The notes beneath the pieces are model-generated. The model saw only the letters and a program-made list of their open reading frames with translations, did not search any database and was not told where the DNA came from. Made by a program: the position numbers and the translations under genes. From the NCBI RefSeq assembly GCF_014164785.1, contig NZ_JACJFN010000001.1, positions 1,364,001 through 1,428,000 on the forward strand: 64,000 nt of DNA, in the 5' to 3' direction. The stretch is from Aquipseudomonas guryensis (lineage in GTDB: Bacteria > Pseudomonadota > Gammaproteobacteria > Pseudomonadales > Pseudomonadaceae). Below are positions 36,173-46,029 of the stretch, piece after piece (the stretch's first letter is position 1; each line of letters begins with the position of its first letter).

Positions 36173-37558
36173 TCAATCATGTCCCGTCTCCAGCCAGACC
36201 ATCGGTGCGCTATCGGCGAACGGCAGTTGCAGGCGTTGCAGCGCGCCGTGCCAGTCACCCAGGCGCTGGCTGTCGAGGGCTTCGCCAGGGGGCGGCTGCA
36301 GCAGCCAGATGCGGGTGGCCGCCGCTGTGCGTGCCAGCTCGCCGAGCAGCGCCAGGGTGCCGCGGTCAGGCGAGCGACGCGGGTCGAGGGCGATGGCCAG
36401 GCGCGCCGGCGGGAAGCGGCCGAGCTGGTCGAGCAGCTGCTGGCGCTGTTCACGACTGTCCAGCACGCCGGCATCGGCGACGCTCTTGGGCAGGGCCGGC
36501 GGCCAGGCGCGTTGCGGGTCCAGCTCGACGGCCACCAGCACCGCACCGCTGCTGTCCAGGCGCGTGTTGCCGGCGCGGGCCTCATCTAGTGTGGCTGGTG
36601 CGGCATCCAGCACGCCGAGGCGTTCGCTGGTTGGTTGCAGGCGTTCGCCGAGCAGGCGGTAGCCGGGTAGGTTGAGATCGAGTGCGAGGCGCGCGCTGCC
36701 GTGTTGCCAGCGCCACAGGCACAGCAGCAGGAGCAGGGCGCGTGGCAGCAGGCCGAACGCCAGCAGCACACCAAGCAACCAGCCGGCCCAGGCATGTCGT
36801 GCGGCCTCGCTGGTCAGGGCGCTGTCGCCACTGGCGCGGATGGTCTCGGCATCCGGGATGGGCAAGCCGAGCAGCGCCGGCAGGCTGCCGAGCAACTGAG
36901 TCAGGGCGACGAAGGTATCGCTGCCGAGCAGGGTGGTTTCCCAGACGAAGCCGTAACGGCGGGTGCTGAGCAGGATCAGCAGCATCAGCCCGGCACTGAG
37001 CAGCGCGACCAGCCACAGACCATGCACCAGCAGGCCGAGCAGCCAGCGGTTGAGACGTCGGCGTTGCAGCAGCAACACCAGCGCCGGGCCGAGCTGGGCG
37101 GCGTTGGCATCGCGCGCCAGCTTTTCGCTGAGCCACAGCCACAAGCGGCCGAGGCTGGCGCTGTGGTCGCCGGCCAGCAGTAGGCCGATGGCCCAGCCGA
37201 GTAGCAGAAGCAGGTGTAAACCGAGCAGGCTGCCCAGGGCCCAGAACACATTCACCGGGCGGCTGCCATCGCCCAGTGCGGCCAGGGCCAGGCCGGCCCC
37301 GCTGAGCAAGGCCAGCCCCAGCAGCAGGCCAAGGGCCAGGCGCGCGCCTTGTAGCCAGTGCTGCTGGGCCTGTAGCTGGCCGTCACGCTGGGCGAGGAAC
37401 AGTGCGCGGGCCTCGATGCGGCTGGCCAGGTCGCCACCGGTCAGGCGGGCCAGGCGGTTAGCTTCGCCATCTTCCAGTGGGCCGGCATGCTCTTCGCGCA
37501 GGCGCAGGGTTTCGCACAGCCAGAGGTGTTGCAGGCGCTTGAGTGGGGTATCTGTCAC
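36173..37558 (-). CDS. DUF2868 membrane protein
   Basis: The 461-residue protein has an N-terminal cytoplasmic helical part, about four to six membrane helices (LALGLLLGLALLSGAGLALA, VFWALGSLLGLHLLLLLGWA and others between residues 70 and 300) and a C-terminal soluble domain of about 160 residues with RLAIALDPRRSPDRGTLALL. This is DUF2868, almost always next to a DUF3482 GTPase, as here. I chose GTG 37558 (VTDTPLKRLQHLWL); the longer frame to 37618 has no support. The pair is probably one transcription unit despite 189 bases of repeats between them. Confidence 0.85.
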   Translation of the reverse strand: MTDTPLKRLQHLWLCETLRLREEHAGPLEDGEANRLARLTGGDLASRIEARALFLAQRDGQLQAQQHWLQGARLALGLLLGLALLSGAGLALAALGDGSRPVNVFWALGSLLGLHLLLLLGWAIGLLLAGDHSASLGRLWLWLSEKLARDANAAQLGPALVLLLQRRRLNRWLLGLLVHGLWLVALLSAGLMLLILLSTRRYGFVWETTLLGSDTFVALTQLLGSLPALLGLPIPDAETIRASGDSALTSEAARHAWAGWLLGVLLAFGLLPRALLLLLCLWRWQHGSARLALDLNLPGYRLLGERLQPTSERLGVLDAAPATLDEARAGNTRLDSSGAVLVAVELDPQRAWPPALPKSVADAGVLDSREQRQQLLDQLGRFPPARLAIALDPRRSPDRGTLALLGELARTAAATRIWLLQPPPGEALDSQRLGDWHGALQRLQLPFADSAPMVWLETGHD

Positions 37559-37686
37559 GCGGCATTCCGTTGACGAGTCGAAGGCCAAGGATAACCCCTG
37601 CGCGCCACAGCTGGGCAAGCCGGGCTTGTGGCATGCGCAACGGGCAGACTAGGCTGAGGGCAAAAGAACTAGAAGAGCATGCGCCC

Positions 37687-38868
37687 ATGAAGTTGCCCAA
37701 CCTGGATTTGGTCAACCAGGATTCCCCCTACCTGCGCCAGCACCGTGCCGGTTTCCGCTTGCTCAGTTTTGACGATGAGTTGGAGCAGGCCTTCAGCCGT
37801 TACCACATCACCGTGTTTCTCGTGCGTATGCGCTGGGCGCTGCTGGTGGCCATGCTGATGATGGCGCTGTTCGTGGTAGTAGATGCCGTCAGCCTGCCCG
37901 AGAGCGTGCGCAACCGGACCCTGGCCATACGCCTTGGCGTGATTGTGCCGACACTGCTGCTGGCCTGGCTGGCCACCTACCAGCGGCGCTTGCGTCCCTA
38001 TCTGCAGATAATCGCTGCCATTGCGGCGCTGGCCGGTGGCCTGGGTGTGGCCGGCATCATCTGGGTCGCCCGCGTCCATGATTTCCCCTTGCCCTATGAG
38101 GGCATCATCCTGGTCACGGTGTTCTTCTACTTCCTCACCGGGTTGCGCTTCGTTACCGCCGCGTTATGCGGCTGGCTGACCTTCTGCGCTTACCTGCTGG
38201 TCGAGGTCATCAGCGAGCTACCCGGTGAACAATTGCTCTACAACGCGGTATTCCTCGCCAGCGCCAACCTGATCGGCTGCTTCGGTTGCTACTTCCTTGA
38301 ATACGCCAGCCGGCAGAATTTCCTCGCCCAGGGCCTGCTGCAGGACCTGGCGGAGAAGGATTTTCTCACCGGCCTGCTCAATCGCCGCGCCTTCAGCGAG
38401 CGCGCCGAGCGCAGCTGGCGTCAGGCTCAGCGTGAGCGGCAGTCGCTGGCCCTGGTGATGATGGATGTCGACTACTTCAAGCGCTACAACGATCACTATG
38501 GCCATGCCGCTGGTGACGAGGCCTTGCGTGCGGTGGCTCAGGTGATCGGCCGGCAGGCGCGGCGCCCGCTCGAGATGACGGCGCGTTACGGCGGCGAGGA
38601 ATTCGTCGGCCTCTGGTACGGCATCGAAGAAGCACAGATCTTGCCGATCCTTGAAGGCATCCGCAGCGAGATCGAGGCGCTGGGCCTGCCCCATATGCAA
38701 TCAGAGGCGGCCGAGGTGGTGACCCTGAGTATTGGTCTGGCCTATCTGCGACCGCAACCGCACCAGAGCTTGGAAGATGCCCTGCGCCTGGCCGATGTGG
38801 CGCTGTACCTGGCCAAGGAGCAGGGCCGTAACCGGGTGGTGAGCAAGCGGCCGGGCGGTCCGGCGTGA
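37687..38868 (+). CDS. Membrane diguanylate cyclase (GGDEF)
   Basis: The 393-residue protein has six N-terminal transmembrane helices (about residues 45-215) and a C-terminal GGDEF domain starting near DLAEKDFLTGLLNRRAFSER. The active loop reads RYGGEEFVGLW, an intact GGEEF, so c-di-GMP synthesis is expected. No EAL domain and no clear RxxD inhibitory site five residues before the loop are seen. ATG 37687 follows AGAAGAG. It is divergent from DUF2868 and followed closely by folA. Confidence 0.92.
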   Translation: MKLPNLDLVNQDSPYLRQHRAGFRLLSFDDELEQAFSRYHITVFLVRMRWALLVAMLMMALFVVVDAVSLPESVRNRTLAIRLGVIVPTLLLAWLATYQRRLRPYLQIIAAIAALAGGLGVAGIIWVARVHDFPLPYEGIILVTVFFYFLTGLRFVTAALCGWLTFCAYLLVEVISELPGEQLLYNAVFLASANLIGCFGCYFLEYASRQNFLAQGLLQDLAEKDFLTGLLNRRAFSERAERSWRQAQRERQSLALVMMDVDYFKRYNDHYGHAAGDEALRAVAQVIGRQARRPLEMTARYGGEEFVGLWYGIEEAQILPILEGIRSEIEALGLPHMQSEAAEVVTLSIGLAYLRPQPHQSLEDALRLADVALYLAKEQGRNRVVSKRPGGPA

Positions 38869-38911
38869 GGCGGCGCTTCATTCGCGCCGGGCGAGCCGTT
38901 ATCCTGCGCGG

Positions 38912-39424
38912 ATGAAAACGACTCTGCCCCTCTGCCTGATCGCCGCCCTCGCCGCCAACCGCGTGATCGGCCGCGACAACCAACTGCCCTGGCACCTGCC
39001 AGCGGACCTCAAGCATTTCAAGGCCAAGACCCTCGGCAAGCCGATCATCATGGGCCGCAAGACCTGGGACTCGCTGGGTCGCCCGCTGCCCGGTCGGCTC
39101 AACCTGGTGGTTAGCCGGCAGGCCGGGCTGGTGCTGGAGGGCGCGGAAGTCTTCCCCTCGCTGGGCGCTGCCATCGTGCGTGCCGATCAGTGGGCGCGCG
39201 AACAGGGTGTCGACGAGCTGATGCTGATTGGCGGCGCGCAGCTCTACGAGCAGGGCCTGGCGCAGGCCGAGCGCCTGTACCTGACTCGCGTGGCGCTGCA
39301 GCCGGACGGCGATGCCTGGTTCCCGGCATTCGACGAAGCGGCCTGGGACTGCGTCGAGCGTGAGCCGCAGGCTGCCGTCGAGCCGGCGCCGGCGCACTGC
39401 TTCGAGACCTGGCAGCGCCGCTGA
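38912..39424 (+). CDS. folA: FolA dihydrofolate reductase
   Basis: FolA reduces dihydrofolate to tetrahydrofolate with NADPH and is the trimethoprim target. The 170-residue protein shows IAALAANRVIGRDNQLPWHL with the catalytic acid in the following LPADLKHFK segment, and IIMGRKTWDSLGRPLPGR for NADPH binding. The C-terminal part has LMLIGGAQLYEQ and YLTRVALQPDGD. Length and motifs are typical. Confidence 0.96.
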   Translation: MKTTLPLCLIAALAANRVIGRDNQLPWHLPADLKHFKAKTLGKPIIMGRKTWDSLGRPLPGRLNLVVSRQAGLVLEGAEVFPSLGAAIVRADQWAREQGVDELMLIGGAQLYEQGLAQAERLYLTRVALQPDGDAWFPAFDEAAWDCVEREPQAAVEPAPAHCFETWQRR

Positions 39425-39509
39425 ATCCACCCGTTTACTGATCTGCGTCGCTCCCGCGCGGGAGCGCCGTCCTATGCTGGTGCCGGTACGCTGGGCGCCG
39501 AGGTTAGCC

Positions 39510-40157
39510 ATGACTGAACACATCCCGGATCGCGCGGACGCCGAGGCGGTCGCCGAGATCTTCGTTCGCCATCCGCTCTGGGAAGATGCCCTGGCGCTGC
39601 TGTTCGGCACCGCCATGGTCGCCCTGGGCATCGCCTTCTACAGTCATGCCGGGCTGCTCACCGGTGGCACGGTGGGTCTGGCCTTCCTGCTCAAGTACCT
39701 GGCCGGCTGGCCGTTTGGCCTGGTGTTCTTCCTGCTCAACCTGCCGTTCTATGCCCTGGCGCTGTGGCGCATGGGCTGGCAGTTCACCCTGCGCACCGCC
39801 TGCGCCGTGGCGCTGGTTTCGCTGCTCGCCGAGCTGACCCCGCGCTGGGTGGTGTTTGCCGAGCTGAACCAGCTCTACGCTGCGGTATTCGGCGGTTTCG
39901 CCATGGGCCTTGGCCTGCTCATGCTGTTTCGCCACCGCGCCAGCCTGGGTGGGGTGAATATCCTCGCGCTGTACCTGCAGGAGCGCTTCGGCCTGCGCGC
40001 CGGCGCCGTGCAGATGGGCGTCGATGCGGCCATCGTGCTGGCCTCGATCTTCGTCGTGGCGCCAGACAAGGTCGCCCTCTCGGTGCTCGGTGCGGTGGCG
40101 CTGAACATGGTGCTGGCGATCAATCACCGCGCCGACCGCTATATGGGCGTGAGCTGA
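39510..40157 (+). CDS. YitT-family membrane protein
   Basis: The 215-residue protein has five or six hydrophobic helices with the YitT/DUF161 pattern (IAFYSHAGLLTGGTVGLAFL, GLVFFLLNLPFYALALWRMG, MLFRHRASLGGVNILALYLQ). The DUF2179 C-terminal domain seen in Bacillus YitT is missing, as is usual in proteobacterial members. The function is unknown. The stop is directly adjacent to the stop of the convergent phosphodiesterase gene. Confidence 0.85.
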   Translation: MTEHIPDRADAEAVAEIFVRHPLWEDALALLFGTAMVALGIAFYSHAGLLTGGTVGLAFLLKYLAGWPFGLVFFLLNLPFYALALWRMGWQFTLRTACAVALVSLLAELTPRWVVFAELNQLYAAVFGGFAMGLGLLMLFRHRASLGGVNILALYLQERFGLRAGAVQMGVDAAIVLASIFVVAPDKVALSVLGAVALNMVLAINHRADRYMGVS

Positions 40158-40613
40158 TCAGCTCAGCTCGATCAGCTCGCCGCGCACTGTGCCCGTCTCG
40201 ACATGCAGCAGGCCGACGCTGATCGGCAGCTTGAAGCGTCGTGGCCCGGCACTGCCTGGGTTGATGTAGAGCACGCCGTCGCGCCACTGCTGCAGCGGCC
40301 TGTGCGAGTGGCCGGTGACCACCACCTGGATATCAGTGGGCAATGGTTCCGGCACATCGGCCAGCGTATGGCTGACGTAGATGCCTACTTCCTCGATGCG
40401 CAGCACGGCATGGGTGGGAAGAGTGGTGGCCCAGCTGTCGTCCTCGTCGTTGTTGCCGCGCACCACGGTGAGCGGCGCCAGCGTGCGCAGGGCGGCGAGG
40501 ATCTCCGGCTTGCCGATATCGCCGGCATGGATCAGCTGCTCGCAGCCCTGCAAAGCGGCCAGTGCCTCTGGGCGCAACAGGCCGTGGGTGTCGGAGATCA
40601 GGCCGATCTTCAT
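40158..40613 (-). CDS. YfcE-type metallophosphoesterase
   Basis: The 151-residue protein is a small calcineurin-like phosphodiesterase. Metal ligands are visible in order: GLISDTHG, IHAGDIG, VRGNNDE, SHTLA, and TGHSHRP, the YfcE/MJ0936 set. Such enzymes cleave phosphodiesters with Mn2+; the natural substrate is not known. It lies between the YitT gene (end to end) and ilvD, from which the ilvD terminator separates it. Confidence 0.92.
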   Translation of the reverse strand: MKIGLISDTHGLLRPEALAALQGCEQLIHAGDIGKPEILAALRTLAPLTVVRGNNDEDDSWATTLPTHAVLRIEEVGIYVSHTLADVPEPLPTDIQVVVTGHSHRPLQQWRDGVLYINPGSAGPRRFKLPISVGLLHVETGTVRGELIELS

Positions 40614-40652
40614 GGATTTCTCCGCTACGGGGATCTACAGGTTCTAGCAAAG

Positions 40653-40680
40653 AAAAAGCCCGGCGTTTGCCGGGCTTTTT
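40653..40680 (-). terminator. Intrinsic terminator of ilvD
   Basis: AAAAAGCCCGGC pairs perfectly with GCCGGGCTTTTT around GTTT, 18 bases downstream of the ilvD stop on the minus strand. Confidence 0.92.
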
Positions 40681-40698
40681 CATGGTGCCGGATGCGGC

Positions 40699-42546
40699 TT
40701 ACTGCACCAGCTTTTCCAGCAGCGCCTTGTCGCGTACCGCGCCCTTGTCGGCGCTGGTGGCGAGCAGGGCATAGGCCTTCAGTGCGGTGGTGACTTTGCG
40801 CGGACGCACTTCCACCGGCTTCCAGCCCTTCTTGTCCTGCTCATGGCGGCGATGGGAAATTTCCTCGTCGCTGACCAGCAGGTTGATGGTGCGCTCGTGG
40901 ATGTTGATCAGGATCTTGTCGCCTTCGCGCACCAGGCCGATGGCGCCGCCGGCAGCCGCTTCCGGGGACGCGTGACCGATCGACAGGCCCGAGGTGCCGC
41001 CGGAGAAGCGACCGTCGGTGAGCAGGGCGCAGGCTTTGCCGAGGCCCTTGGACTTCAGGTAAGAAGTCGGATAAAGCATTTCCTGCATGCCCGGGCCGCC
41101 TTTCGGGCCTTCGTAGCGAATGATGACGATATCGCCTTCCTTCACTTCGTCGGCGAGGATGCCGCGCACGGCGCTGTCCTGGCTTTCGTAGATCTTCGCG
41201 CTGCCTTCGAAGATATGGATGGACTCATCCACGCCGGCGGTTTTCACCACGCAGCCGTCGAGGGCGATGTTGCCGTACAGCACGGCCAGGCCGCCTTCTT
41301 TCGAGTAGGCGTGCTCGACGCTGCGGATGCAGCCGTTCTCGCGGTCGTCATCCAGGGTGTCCCAACGGGTCGACTGGCTGAACGCGGTCTGGGTTGGAAT
41401 ACCGGCCGGGCCGGCCTTGAAGAAGGTGTGCACGGCTTCGTCGTTAGTCTGGGTGATATCCCATTTGGCGATGGCTTCGGCCATGGATTTGCTGTGCACG
41501 GTCGGCAGATCGGTGTGCAGCAGGCCGCCACGGGCCAGTGAGCCGAGGATGCCAAAGACCCCGCCAGCGCGGTGCACGTCTTCCATGTGGTACTTCTGGA
41601 TGTTCGGCGCCACTTTGCACAGCTGCGGCACGACGCGGGACAGGCGGTCGATGTCGCGCAGGTCGAAATCGATCTCGGCTTCCTGGGCAGCGGCCAGCAG
41701 GTGCAGGATGGTGTTGGTCGAACCGCCCATGGCGATGTCGAGCATCATGGCGTTCTCGAACGCCTTGAAGTTGGCGATGTTGCGCGGCAGCACCGACGCG
41801 TCGTTGTCGCCGTAGTAGCGCTTGCACAGCTCGACGATGGTGCGCCCGGCCTGCAGGAACAGCTGCTCGCGGTCGCTGTGAGTGGCCAGGGTCGAACCGT
41901 TGCCCGGCAGGGCCAGGCCCAGGGCTTCGGTCAGGCAGTTCATCGAGTTGGCGGTGAACATGCCGGAGCAGCTGCCGCAGGTCGGGCAGGCGCTGCGCTC
42001 GTACTCGGCGACTTTCTCGTCGGAGGCCGTGCTGTCGGCGGCGATGACCATGGCGTCGACCAGATCCAGGCCGTGGCTGGCCAGTTTGGTCTTGCCGGCT
42101 TCCATCGGCCCGCCGGAAACGAAGATCACCGGGATGTTCAGGCGCAGGGCAGCCATCAGCATGCCGGGGGTGATCTTGTCGCAGTTGGATATGCAGACGA
42201 TGGCGTCGGCGCAGTGGGCGTTGACCATGTACTCGACGGCGTCGGCGATGATCTCGCGGCTCGGCAGCGAATAGAGCATGCCGTCGTGGCCCATGGCGAT
42301 GCCGTCGTCGACGGCGATGGTGTTGAACTCTTTAGCCACGCCGCCGGCTTTTTCGATCTCGCGGGCGACCAGCTGGCCGAGGTCCTTCAGGTGCACGTGG
42401 CCGGGCACGAACTGGGTGAAGGAGTTGGCGATGGCGATGATCGGTTTCTTGAAGTCTTCGTCCTTCATCCCGGTGGCGCGCCACAGGGCGCGGGCGCCGG
42501 CCATGTTGCGGCCGTGGGTGGAGGTCTTCGAACGATAGTCAGGCAT
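40699..42546 (-). CDS. ilvD: IlvD dihydroxy-acid dehydratase
   Basis: IlvD dehydrates dihydroxy-acids in the third step of valine and isoleucine synthesis and uses an Fe-S cluster. The 615-residue protein carries the cluster cysteines in [13 protein letters not shown] and [19 protein letters not shown], and the C-terminal [21 protein letters not shown] signature. The start [19 protein letters not shown] is conserved, with AGGAACC in front. Together with ilvA at 14.2 kb the window holds two isoleucine-pathway genes, not in one operon. Confidence 0.97.
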   Translation of the reverse strand: MPDYRSKTSTHGRNMAGARALWRATGMKDEDFKKPIIAIANSFTQFVPGHVHLKDLGQLVAREIEKAGGVAKEFNTIAVDDGIAMGHDGMLYSLPSREIIADAVEYMVNAHCADAIVCISNCDKITPGMLMAALRLNIPVIFVSGGPMEAGKTKLASHGLDLVDAMVIAADSTASDEKVAEYERSACPTCGSCSGMFTANSMNCLTEALGLALPGNGSTLATHSDREQLFLQAGRTIVELCKRYYGDNDASVLPRNIANFKAFENAMMLDIAMGGSTNTILHLLAAAQEAEIDFDLRDIDRLSRVVPQLCKVAPNIQKYHMEDVHRAGGVFGILGSLARGGLLHTDLPTVHSKSMAEAIAKWDITQTNDEAVHTFFKAGPAGIPTQTAFSQSTRWDTLDDDRENGCIRSVEHAYSKEGGLAVLYGNIALDGCVVKTAGVDESIHIFEGSAKIYESQDSAVRGILADEVKEGDIVIIRYEGPKGGPGMQEMLYPTSYLKSKGLGKACALLTDGRFSGGTSGLSIGHASPEAAAGGAIGLVREGDKILINIHERTINLLVSDEEISHRRHEQDKKGWKPVEVRPRKVTTALKAYALLATSADKGAVRDKALLEKLVQ

Positions 42547-42782
42547 GACGGTTCCTGGGGCTGGTCAGGGTTATCTTCGTAGGGTGAGCGTGCGCTGAAC
42601 CGGATGCAAACGGCAGGTGGCCGTGCGTTCGGAGGGGCCGTCTGGTGAAGCGGGGTCGCCGCTTGCAGGGCCTGGGCTCACTGGCCCGCCGGGGATGGTT
42701 GGCGAGAGATGAACCGATTCTACGCCGCCCGTGCCTGCCGGGGAAAGGCTGACGGTCGGGCGGGTAGTGGAGCGTGTCGCGA

Positions 42783-43979
42783 TCAGCTGTTGGGCAACAG
42801 GCGGCAGGTCAGGCTCTTGATGTAGCGGGTTTCGGCGATGGCCGGGTGCACCGGGTGATCCGGGCCCTGGCTGCCGCGTTCGAGCAGCTGGATATTGCGG
42901 TCCAGGTGGCGCGCGCTGGTCAGCAGGATGTTCTGCAGGTGATCCTCCTCCAGGTGCATGGAGCAGCTGGCGCTGACCAGGATGCCGTCCTTGCCGAGCA
43001 GGCGCATGGTGGTTTCGTTGAGGCGGCGGTAGGCGGCCTCGCCGTTCTTGATGTCTTTCTTGCGCTTGATGAAGGCGGGCGGGTCGCAGATCACCACGTC
43101 GAAGCGCTCTTCGGCGGCTTTCAGCTCCTTGAGCGCCTCGAACACATCGCCTTCGACACAGGTGAGCTTCTCGGCCACGCCGTTCAGCGCGGCGTTGCGC
43201 TCGACACCGTCGAGGGCGAAGGCCGAGGCGTCCACGCAGAACACTTCGCTGGCGCCGAACGCCGCGGCCTGCACGCCCCAGCCGCCGATGTAGCTGAACA
43301 GGTCGAGCACCCGCTTGCCCTTGACGTAGGGCGCCAGGCGCGCGCGGTTCATGCGGTGGTCGTAGAACCAACCGGTCTTCTGCCCGGCGATCACCGGGGC
43401 TTCGAACTTCACGCCGTTCTCTTCCAGGGCGACCCATTCCGGCACCTGGCCGAACACGGCGTCGACGTAGCGCGGCAGGCCTTCGGCATCGCGCGCCTTG
43501 GAGTCGTTCTTGAACAGGATGCCGCGCGGCTTGAGTACCTGTACCAGGGCTTCGATCAGGTCGTGCTTGTGGTGTTCCATGGTGGCGGAAGCCAGCTGCA
43601 CCACCAGGTAGTCGCCGAAACGGTCGACCACCAGGCCCGGCAGCAGGTCGGAGTCGCCGTACACCAGGCGGTAGAACGGCTGGTCGAACAGGCGATCGCG
43701 CAGCGACAGGCAGACGTTGAGGCGGTGCACCAGCAGCGACTTGTCGAGGATGTGCTTGACGTCGCGCGACAGCAGGCGCGCGCAGATCAGGTTGTTCGGG
43801 CTCATCGCCACGATGCCCAGGGCCTTGCCGCCGGCGGCTTCGAGGATGGCCTGGTCACCGGCCTGGAAGCCGTTCAGCGGGGTGGCGGTGACGTCGATCT
43901 CGTTGCTGTAGACCCACAGATGGCCGGCGCGCAGGCGGCGATCGGCATTGGCTTTGAGGCGCAGGCTGGGCAGGGACAT
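42783..43979 (-). CDS. rlmI: RlmI-type 23S rRNA m5C methyltransferase
   Basis: The 398-residue protein has an N-terminal PUA domain (residues 1-90, LRLKANADRRLRAGHLWVYS) and a Rossmann methyltransferase domain with SAM motif VLDLFSYIGGWGVQAAAFGA and the catalytic motifs VICDPPAFIKRKKD and LVSASCSMHL, where the cysteine marks m5C chemistry. E. coli RlmI methylates C1962 of 23S rRNA. ATG 43979 gives the conserved start; the open frame further upstream overlaps the divergent HDOD gene. Confidence 0.94.
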   Translation of the reverse strand: MSLPSLRLKANADRRLRAGHLWVYSNEIDVTATPLNGFQAGDQAILEAAGGKALGIVAMSPNNLICARLLSRDVKHILDKSLLVHRLNVCLSLRDRLFDQPFYRLVYGDSDLLPGLVVDRFGDYLVVQLASATMEHHKHDLIEALVQVLKPRGILFKNDSKARDAEGLPRYVDAVFGQVPEWVALEENGVKFEAPVIAGQKTGWFYDHRMNRARLAPYVKGKRVLDLFSYIGGWGVQAAAFGASEVFCVDASAFALDGVERNAALNGVAEKLTCVEGDVFEALKELKAAEERFDVVICDPPAFIKRKKDIKNGEAAYRRLNETTMRLLGKDGILVSASCSMHLEEDHLQNILLTSARHLDRNIQLLERGSQGPDHPVHPAIAETRYIKSLTCRLLPNS

Positions 43980-44223
43980 CGGGGGGTACTCCACGAAAAA
44001 GAGCGGAATTATAGCTGCAGAGGGTTCCTGGCGGCTGCAGTGATGGCAGTCGCGGGCCATGAAAAAGAGTGCATGTACGACCACTGGTCGGCGCTCGTAT
44101 GGGCAAAACCCACTGGCGCCAGCCGTTTGCGGCCCGGCAGCAAAACTCATACAAAAGTTGGCTGCGGAGTCGGGAACGCTTTGACTAAACTGTGGCGACT
44201 TTCTCATTTCAGTTGCCGCGCTC

Positions 44224-45090
44224 ATGGCCCAAGACCTTTCCGCCGAACAGATCCAGCAAGTGCTGCAGGGCATCAGCGTGCCGCCGCAGCCGCAGATCAT
44301 GGTCGATCTGCAGATGGAGCAGTTTCTGCCCAATCCGGATCTGAAGACGATCGCCCGATTGATCAGCCAGGACCCGGGCCTGTCCGGCGCGCTGCTGAAA
44401 ATCGTCAATTCGCCGTTCTTCGGCCTGGCCAACCGCATTGCCTCGATCCAGCAGGCGGTCAACCTGCTTGGCTGCAACTCGGTGATCAACCTGATCAACG
44501 CCCAGTCGATCAAGGGCGAGATGAGCGACGAGACTATCGTCACCCTCAACCGCTTCTGGGACACCGCCCAGGATGTGGCGATGACCTGCCTGACCCTGGC
44601 CAAGCGCATCGGCTACCAGGCGCCGGACGAGGCCTATACCCTCGGTCTGTTCCACAATTGCGGCATTCCGCTGATGCTCAAGCGATTCCCTGATTACATG
44701 ACGGTGCTGGAGGAGGCGTACTTCAATGCCAGCAGTGAGCGGCGTGTGGTCGATACTGAGAACCGCCTGCTCAACACCAACCACGCGGTGGTTGGCTACT
44801 TCACCGCCAAGTCGTGGAACCTGCCGCTGCACCTGTGCGAGGCGATTGCCAACCACCACAACGCGCTGTCGTTCTTCGAGGACGACACCGGTCGCGACGC
44901 GCAGCTGAAGACCCTGATGGCCATTCTGAAGATGGCCGAGCACATCTGTGGCAGCTACCGGGTGCTGGGCAATCAGGAAGAAGACCACGAGTGGAACAGT
45001 ATCCAGCAACAGGTGCTGGAGTATGTCGGCCTCACCGAGTACGACTTCCAGACCCTCAAGGAAAGCATCCACGACCTGGGCGCCTGCTGA
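44224..45090 (+). CDS. HDOD-domain signalling protein
   Basis: The 288-residue protein consists of one HDOD domain (about residues 15-215) with IARLISQDPGLSGALLKIVN and SIQQAVNLLGCNSVINLINA. The would-be HD motif reads LFHNCG, so metal-dependent phosphohydrolase activity is not expected; HDOD proteins usually act as scaffolds in signalling. It is a single gene divergent from rlmI and precedes mutM by 67 bases. Confidence 0.92.
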   Translation: MAQDLSAEQIQQVLQGISVPPQPQIMVDLQMEQFLPNPDLKTIARLISQDPGLSGALLKIVNSPFFGLANRIASIQQAVNLLGCNSVINLINAQSIKGEMSDETIVTLNRFWDTAQDVAMTCLTLAKRIGYQAPDEAYTLGLFHNCGIPLMLKRFPDYMTVLEEAYFNASSERRVVDTENRLLNTNHAVVGYFTAKSWNLPLHLCEAIANHHNALSFFEDDTGRDAQLKTLMAILKMAEHICGSYRVLGNQEEDHEWNSIQQQVLEYVGLTEYDFQTLKESIHDLGAC

Positions 45091-45157
45091 GTCGGTTCGT
45101 TCGTCGGCAGCTTCCTGCTAAGGTGGCTGCTTCTCTCTGCAGTATCCGTCGTTCGTC

Positions 45158-45970
45158 ATGCCTGAACTCCCTGAAGTCGAAACCACCCGCCGCGGTATCG
45201 CGCCCTTTCTCGAGGGGCAGCGCGTCAGCCGTGTGGTCGTGCGCGAGCGCCGTCTGCGCTGGCCGATCCCCGAAGACCTCGATGTGCGCCTGTCCGGCCA
45301 GCGCATCGAGTGCGTCGAACGGCGCGCCAAGTACCTGCTGATCCAGGCCGAGAGCGGCACCCTGATCGGTCACCTGGGCATGTCCGGCAACCTGCGTCTG
45401 GTACCGGTGGGCACCCCGGCGGCCAAGCACGAGCATGTTGATATCGAGCTGGAGTCGGGCCTGGCACTGCGCTACACCGACCCGCGGCGCTTCGGTGCGC
45501 TGCTGTGGAGCAGTGATCCGCTGAATCATGAGCTGCTGCGCAAGCTGGGGCCGGAGCCGCTGACCGGTTTGTTCGATGGTGAACGTCTGTACCAGCTGTC
45601 ACGCGGTCGTTCGATGGCGGTCAAGCCGTTCATCATGGATAACGCGGTGGTGGTAGGCGTCGGCAACATCTACGCCTCCGAGGCGCTGTTCGCCGCCGGC
45701 ATCGACCCGCGCCGCGAGGCCGGGACGCTTTCCCGAGCGCGTTATGTGAAGTTGGCCGAAGAGATCAAACGCATCCTCGCCTATGCCATCGAGCGTGGAG
45801 GTACGACTCTGCGCGACTTCGTCGGTGGCGATGGCCAGCCGGGCTATTTCCAGCAGGAGCTGTTCGTCTACGGCCGTGGCGGCGAGTTCTGCAAGGCCTG
45901 CGGCAGCACGTTGCGCGAGGTCAAGCTGGGTCAGCGGGCCAGCGTCTATTGCCCGAAATGCCAGCGCTAG
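45158..45970 (+). CDS. mutM: MutM formamidopyrimidine-DNA glycosylase (Fpg)
   Basis: MutM excises 8-oxoguanine and Fapy lesions. The 270-residue protein begins [13 protein letters not shown], with the catalytic N-terminal proline and Glu3; the helix-two-turn-helix and the C-terminal zinc finger ([20 protein letters not shown] followed by CPKC) are complete. Length is typical. Confidence 0.98.
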   Translation: MPELPEVETTRRGIAPFLEGQRVSRVVVRERRLRWPIPEDLDVRLSGQRIECVERRAKYLLIQAESGTLIGHLGMSGNLRLVPVGTPAAKHEHVDIELESGLALRYTDPRRFGALLWSSDPLNHELLRKLGPEPLTGLFDGERLYQLSRGRSMAVKPFIMDNAVVVGVGNIYASEALFAAGIDPRREAGTLSRARYVKLAEEIKRILAYAIERGGTTLRDFVGGDGQPGYFQQELFVYGRGGEFCKACGSTLREVKLGQRASVYCPKCQR

Positions 45971-46029
45971 ATGGCTCTCCCCTCTCTTGGCAGGCGCCAT
46001 ATTCAGAATAAGAACAAGCAGTAGGAAAC

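Noticed and set aside
40140..40185. Palindromic GAGCTGATCAGCTC region as an operator
   Set aside because: It is formed by the coding ends of two convergent genes, with no promoter nearby.
44650..44670. HDOD protein as an active HD phosphohydrolase
   Set aside because: The residues read LFHNCG, so the metal-binding HD doublet is missing.
42774..44693. A 639-codon plus-strand frame antisense to rlmI
   Set aside because: Antisense to a clear gene and composition-biased; the HDOD gene starts in another frame within it.
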